NCBI RefSeq assembly: GCF_932526225.1
Contig: NC_064037.1
Location: 11,700,203 to 11,764,202, forward strand
Direction: 5' to 3'
Length of the DNA stretch: 64,000 bases
From: Nematostella vectensis
Taxonomy: Eukaryota > Cnidaria > Anthozoa > Actiniaria > Edwardsiidae
Both the position numbers and the translations under genes were made by a program. Below are positions 59,448 to 64,000 of the stretch, piece after piece. Within the stretch, counting starts at the first letter, position 1. Each line of letters begins with the position of its first letter. The notes beneath the pieces are model-generated. The model ran no database searches, was not told the DNA's origin, and worked only from the letters and a program-made list of their open reading frames with translations.

Positions 59448-59896
59448 CGCCACTGAGTAGATCCACTCTGGTATAAGGAAGCACAGCTGTGTATACGCGC
59501 TGACAAACCCTGACCAATCACGCACGAACAACGGACGGCCTGGCAAACAACTTGACGACTTCAAACACAACATTCACAAGTGTCAATGACAGTGGCACTC
59601 TTATCTGCCAATCGCATGCCCGCTTTCTAGCCGAGATTTGTCACGGGGGGCAACTTTACGAAAAAAAACGCAACATCCGTAAGTGCTTTAGCTGCACTAA
59701 GCTAATTCTTGCTATGAGAGTTGTTTTCCGACTGTTGAGAGAGAAAATATTTTGAGTATGTTTATTTTCAGGCGCCTGGGATAGTTCAATCCATAGTCTC
59801 ATAGTTATAGTTGATGGTAGATTTGAAAGTTGACAGAGAAAAGATTGGCCGCTTTTGTTGTCTTGAAAAACAATCCAAATACAGCTCGGTCGCTAG

Positions 59897-59925
59897 CCAA
59901 TCAGCGAGTGGTCTTTGGCGCCAAA
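59897..59925. promoter_or_regulatory. CCAAT and palindromic TTTGGCGCCAAA motifs upstream of the Id gene
   Basis: AGCCAATCAG lies near 59895-59904 and a perfect 12-bp palindrome TTTGGCGCCAAA at 59914-59925, preceded by GTCT. The palindrome fits an E2F-type site. GGCGCC next to GTCT also resembles a SMAD/BMP-response arrangement known at vertebrate Id genes. Both are about 560-590 bp upstream of the Id start. Function is inferred only. Confidence 0.4.
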
Positions 59926-60141
59926 TGGGTCACTTCAGCTGATCTCGTACAGGAAACTTAAGCGTGAATTTTAAAAGTTTCGCAAACAGTATGAAATTGT
60001 TTAAAACTACTCGTTCACTGTTCGTTTAGATAAGTAAATAAATCCGAATTAATTTTTAATGATTTCTTTATTTGATGTTCATTTTGAATGGCACTAAGCC
60101 TTACACTTACACGCAAAAAAATATATAACTCGAATACAACA

Positions 60142-60184
60142 CGGATCACATATAGGTCCCTATATGGGACCTATATGAGATCCG
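60142..60184. repeat. 43-bp near-perfect hairpin
   Basis: A 19-base arm CGGATCACATATAGGTCCC and its inverted partner GGGACCTATATGAGATCCG (one mismatch) surround a TATAT loop, which is itself palindromic. It is isolated in intergenic DNA. Confidence 0.85.
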
Positions 60185-63100
60185 TAAGAGAAACAGTGTG
60201 TGTGTGTTACCTACACATCTTGCGTACAAGCCGTCCTACGCATTGAGGAACAGCCGGCAGGAGATCGTTTGTGGCGCAGCTTTATCTCAGGCATGGCGCT
60301 CCAGCGGCATTCAAGGCTCCGTGGGTCGCAGCGGAATCACAACACGGTTCCACTTCGGGCGAAGAACTATGTCCTGATGTGAATTAAACTCATTTATCAA
60401 ACGCCCGGCGAATTATACAACCATTTTCAATTCTAAAGTACTCTGGTAACAGTAGGAAAGGTTTTGCCATTTGGACATCTTTTTTACTTAGAAGTTTCGG
60501 CTCAGAAGTTTCGTTTCAAATGCATAAAGTATGTTGTTTTTGTTTTTATCATTTAGTCCACATCTGCTTATTCGGTCTCTCGGAAGTGTGCGAGGAATTA
60601 CGGAAACAAAGAACTCATAGAACCACAGGGTGTGCGTTAATAATTCTACCATGTTCTGTTAGTCAAAACTCAAATTCCACTTGCTAAATGGACAAAATGA
60701 AATGAGGGATTCGAGGACATAGAGTCAGTACATAACAGAATTAGGAAGACAGGTCGCTTTAAACGCAATTGGCGTAGTAATCATATTGTAATTAAGGATC
60801 CAGATTTGCCAGGGTATATTTCAAAATACATCTGGATGAAATCTTTTTTATAATCCTAAGAATTGAATAAGCAGCTTGCCTTTTTGAAGGCAGTTCTGGT
60901 TTGAAAATATATGTTTTTAATCATGATGACATCTATTTTAAGTGAAATTACACAAATTAGACCCGTTCCTTCCTCGCGCGCGCTGTCAACAGAAAACATG
61001 TGTACAATATTTCTTACAAATTGTGAATCAACCCCTAGCCACAAGCGAAAATGTTGCAATGACAAGTAAATGCCAAAAGGCGAAATGCATAACAGCTGTA
61101 TCAAAGTGAAATGTTCTATTCGAGCGCAAAATATTGACGATTTATAGATACAAATCGGTAGGTCGTTCCAAGTACCGCGTAATTGTTGACCAATCTCTGT
61201 GTTTATAACGACTTTTTTTTCTTTTGTAAATCCAGGATGGCTTTGAAGGGCCATAAGAATGCCAAAACCGAACCGCGATTTTAACAACTTTTATTACACG
61301 TCAACATGTTCACGCCCGGAAACGACTTGCCCTTCAGCACGGGGGAGGGAAAATGAGGTCCTTCTTTGAATGTAAATCACACAATAAACTCAAAGCTACC
61401 TCTTTTTTACACTAGTTCTTAGGTGCATGCTTCTTTAATTTGAAGGGTTTTATGTTCCAAGATGGGTTGGGGTGTTGGGGGTCGATGATACGGAGTAGGG
61501 GAGTAATGATCACCATAACCAGCTCCTTCCCTTCCCCACCCCGGTGTGGTGACCCTCCCCCTACCCCGGAGGGGTGACCTGTAGTCTAAGTGCTTTTGTT
61601 AACTTTATTACTATGGTTTGTTCTGCTTAGCATTTCTGTCGACACTCAGAACTGTTATCAACCCAATTGTAATTATCTCAACCCGAAACTCGAATGCTTT
61701 AAGGAATCATTTACTACTCTCGTTCGTTAAGATACTTCAGCGTATCATAACTCTATCCCTGCAATCCTTGCTCTATGATGACTCTTATTATCGCTCTTTC
61801 TACAGTAAATAAAGTACCAGCTTTGCAGTGTGTTTCTTGTGATACTGTTTAGACATAACAGGAAGCAATGGGACTTTGCTGTCCGGAGTTTATCTCTGAA
61901 TTTTTCCTGTTTGCATTCTTTGATTTCCTTTGGTTGTCACAAAGCAAGACAGAGCTGCTAAACAGCAAAGGTCAATATTCAATGGTATTCAATAGACTTG
62001 CATAACAAATACAGTAGAATAACGAGCAGCTGCTAAAAAAACGGCCTGTTGGCGGTGAAACCCAGTATTCAGAACATTGGAGGCGACTTTAGTGAAATCC
62101 CTGTTTTCTTCGCGAACAGGGAATTCCATCTACTACTAAGAAATGTTCCTGCTAATAAATGAAAACAAATGAATAGTATTTTGAGCGTAGAGAGTGGTAA
62201 CGAAGACTAAACATCAAACAAAATAACTACCGTTTTATCAGTTCTTTGCTCGATACTCCCTCTAAAAGTGGTGAATAAGATATTTGAAAATACTAAAATA
62301 GCTTTTCCTACGATTTAAATAAAAAGAACAAAAATCGTATTCATGGGCTCTCCTAATTGTTCTCCTAACTGTTCTCGAAGTGTTTTCTGCATATTTCTAA
62401 TATTTCAATCAGAAGCGTTTTTCTTCTAGGCCTTAAGGATGTCAAAAACATGAAAGTTCCCGTTAACGTTTTGTACAGGAGACAATAGACGAGCAAACAT
62501 TTGTCTTTCGGAAGCAGATTAAAAGCTATCTCACTAAGCTACTAATAAAAATAACAGGGATTGAAAGCATCTTAAACTGGCATACTTTACACAGCAATGT
62601 CAGACAAAGTAATCCAACCAGATTTGCATATTTTTATACACGTCTGAACTGTATTCACCACGAGGTTAAAAAATAGATTAGGAAAAAGGAAAGGCTGTTT
62701 CTAGTGTAAAATGGGCTAAAAATGGTTACCAAACCTAGAATAAATAGAGGCTCTGCGAATAACACCAGCATCTGCCGTTACACCCTAACGTATAACGTAT
62801 TTGTCCACATTTCAATTAGAAAGTATTGGCCATGCTAGATCAAGCATTTCCTAACGTATTCTATACACGGCATCGCCGGGGCAGTCCCGGCAGCTGGTGC
62901 CGTTTGCAGGGTTCCTATAATCCGAATAGCACATGATTCAAGAGACATGGTCTACGTGGAAAAAGCTAAAAATTGGTCTAAATAAAAGCGAAGTACTTGT
63001 CGTAGGAGTTGGGGCTCATAAGTTTACTTGTTTTATTATTATTTTTTTTATGTCTTACATAGGTAACGTTCCATTTCCATTTATTTGTCACAAAAACATA

Positions 63101-64000
63101 AAATAACTTAAGTAAGAAATATCTAAACAATGAGAAAAGCCACGAAGGAAAAGCTTTTTCCATACACAAGCGCTATAAAGACGTGCATTCGAAGCAGATG
63201 TGAGAATCTCGATAAATTCTAGCACTGTCGTATGGATTGGTGTGCCTCATAAAATCCATCAACGTTGATCTGGTGTACATGGAGAAGACACGTCAGCGAA
63301 CGTAGTGGTCTTTTTTTCTAACAGCCTGAAGGGTGATCAGAAGAAGATAGAAGACGCCTTCTTAATGAGCCATGTGAAGTCTTTCGATGATGCAACTACA
63401 CTGAGTTTGACAATGGACAAAAAGCACGAATCATGGACATCACACAGGCACAGCTGCGCTAAAAAACTAAAAGAGTAGTAGAGTAAACTCGACTTTACTA
63501 TTTCACCATCAAGTTTTGCTTTACTCGAGAGGAGTTCTAACAGTTCTAGGATAACTCTTGTACTCTCTTACTATTAAAACATGTTCTCCTTCGACGAAGC
63601 TACAAAGTATGACGATAAACACATCTATTGCCTACCTCGCAAAGAAATTTTAAAAGGTCAAGATCTTTTAGAAAACGTTCGCATATGCTGCACTTTAATT
63701 ACACTAACCGCTATGTTTTATTCAAGTCTTGGTAACTGACTCTAAGCGTGCGTTTTCTCACAGATTCCAATACTTCCAGTAGGTTTAAGCGTTGTATCTG
63801 TCAGCTTCAAATGGATAAAGCCCGTCAGTAGCTAAGAGTTTGGGTAGTTTCCTGATATTACGAACCCTTAGCCAAACAATGCAGGCATATTGCTGTGCTG
63901 AATCTTTTAACAAGGGTAACTACGCATGCTTGATCTCTCTTGAAACGATAACCTCTAAACGAGGCGTATGCTTTGCGACATGAGCGCGCAGGGGCCACTG
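60185..64000. other. AT-rich terminal region, no gene recognised
   Basis: No open frame has recognisable motifs or splice partners. A pyrimidine-rich palindromic patch with repeated CCCC(G/T) lies near 61500-61580. The rest is unremarkable. Confidence 0.55.

Overview
The window is animal nuclear DNA: intron-rich protein genes with GT-AG introns, TATA/CCAAT-type promoter motifs, many minisatellites, homopolymer G/C tracts and short foldback (MITE-like) elements. Gene content (PDE10A, microcephalin and Id orthologues, a bacterial-type YtcJ amidohydrolase) and several repeat motifs point to an anthozoan cnidarian, possibly a sea anemone such as Nematostella. The phylum-level inference is moderate; the species guess is weak.

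Layout. 1-11773: a 7.88-kb direct tandem duplication carrying two nearly identical five-exon amidohydrolase genes on the + strand; the first copy loses its first exon off the left edge. 11891-12409 (-): a small two-transmembrane orphan. 13753-15821 (-): a three-exon PQ-loop membrane transporter. 17665-35937 (-): a complete 27-exon PDE10A-type dual-GAF cyclic-nucleotide phosphodiesterase; the exons sum to 2853 nt in one open frame (950 aa). Intron 17 of this gene holds a same-strand, intronless 811-aa acidic, repeat-built orphan protein. 37279-52022 (+): a complete 18-exon microcephalin (MCPH1) gene, head-to-head with PDE10A, summing to 2937 nt (978 aa) with one N-terminal and two C-terminal BRCT domains. 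52578-53372: a 795-bp DNA transposon with about 84-bp terminal inverted repeats, a perfect 9-bp target duplication and a cysteine-rich ORF. 53740-56225: a long array of a 37-bp minisatellite. 58755-59338 (-): an Id-type HLH gene with a TATA-box promoter. The last 4 kb holds no convincing gene.

The most unusual pattern is that four tandem repeats in the two large genes are copies of real splice junctions. In MCPH1, a roughly 44-copy, 63-bp array before exon 17 and a degenerate set before exon 15 each repeat the 3' splice site plus the start of the exon. In PDE10A, 84-bp units after exon 22 and a 68-bp duplication after exon 26 each repeat the end of the exon plus its 5' splice site. The introns therefore carry arrays of decoy splice sites next to the true ones. 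All exon models and family assignments were made by reading the sequence; no database search was run.
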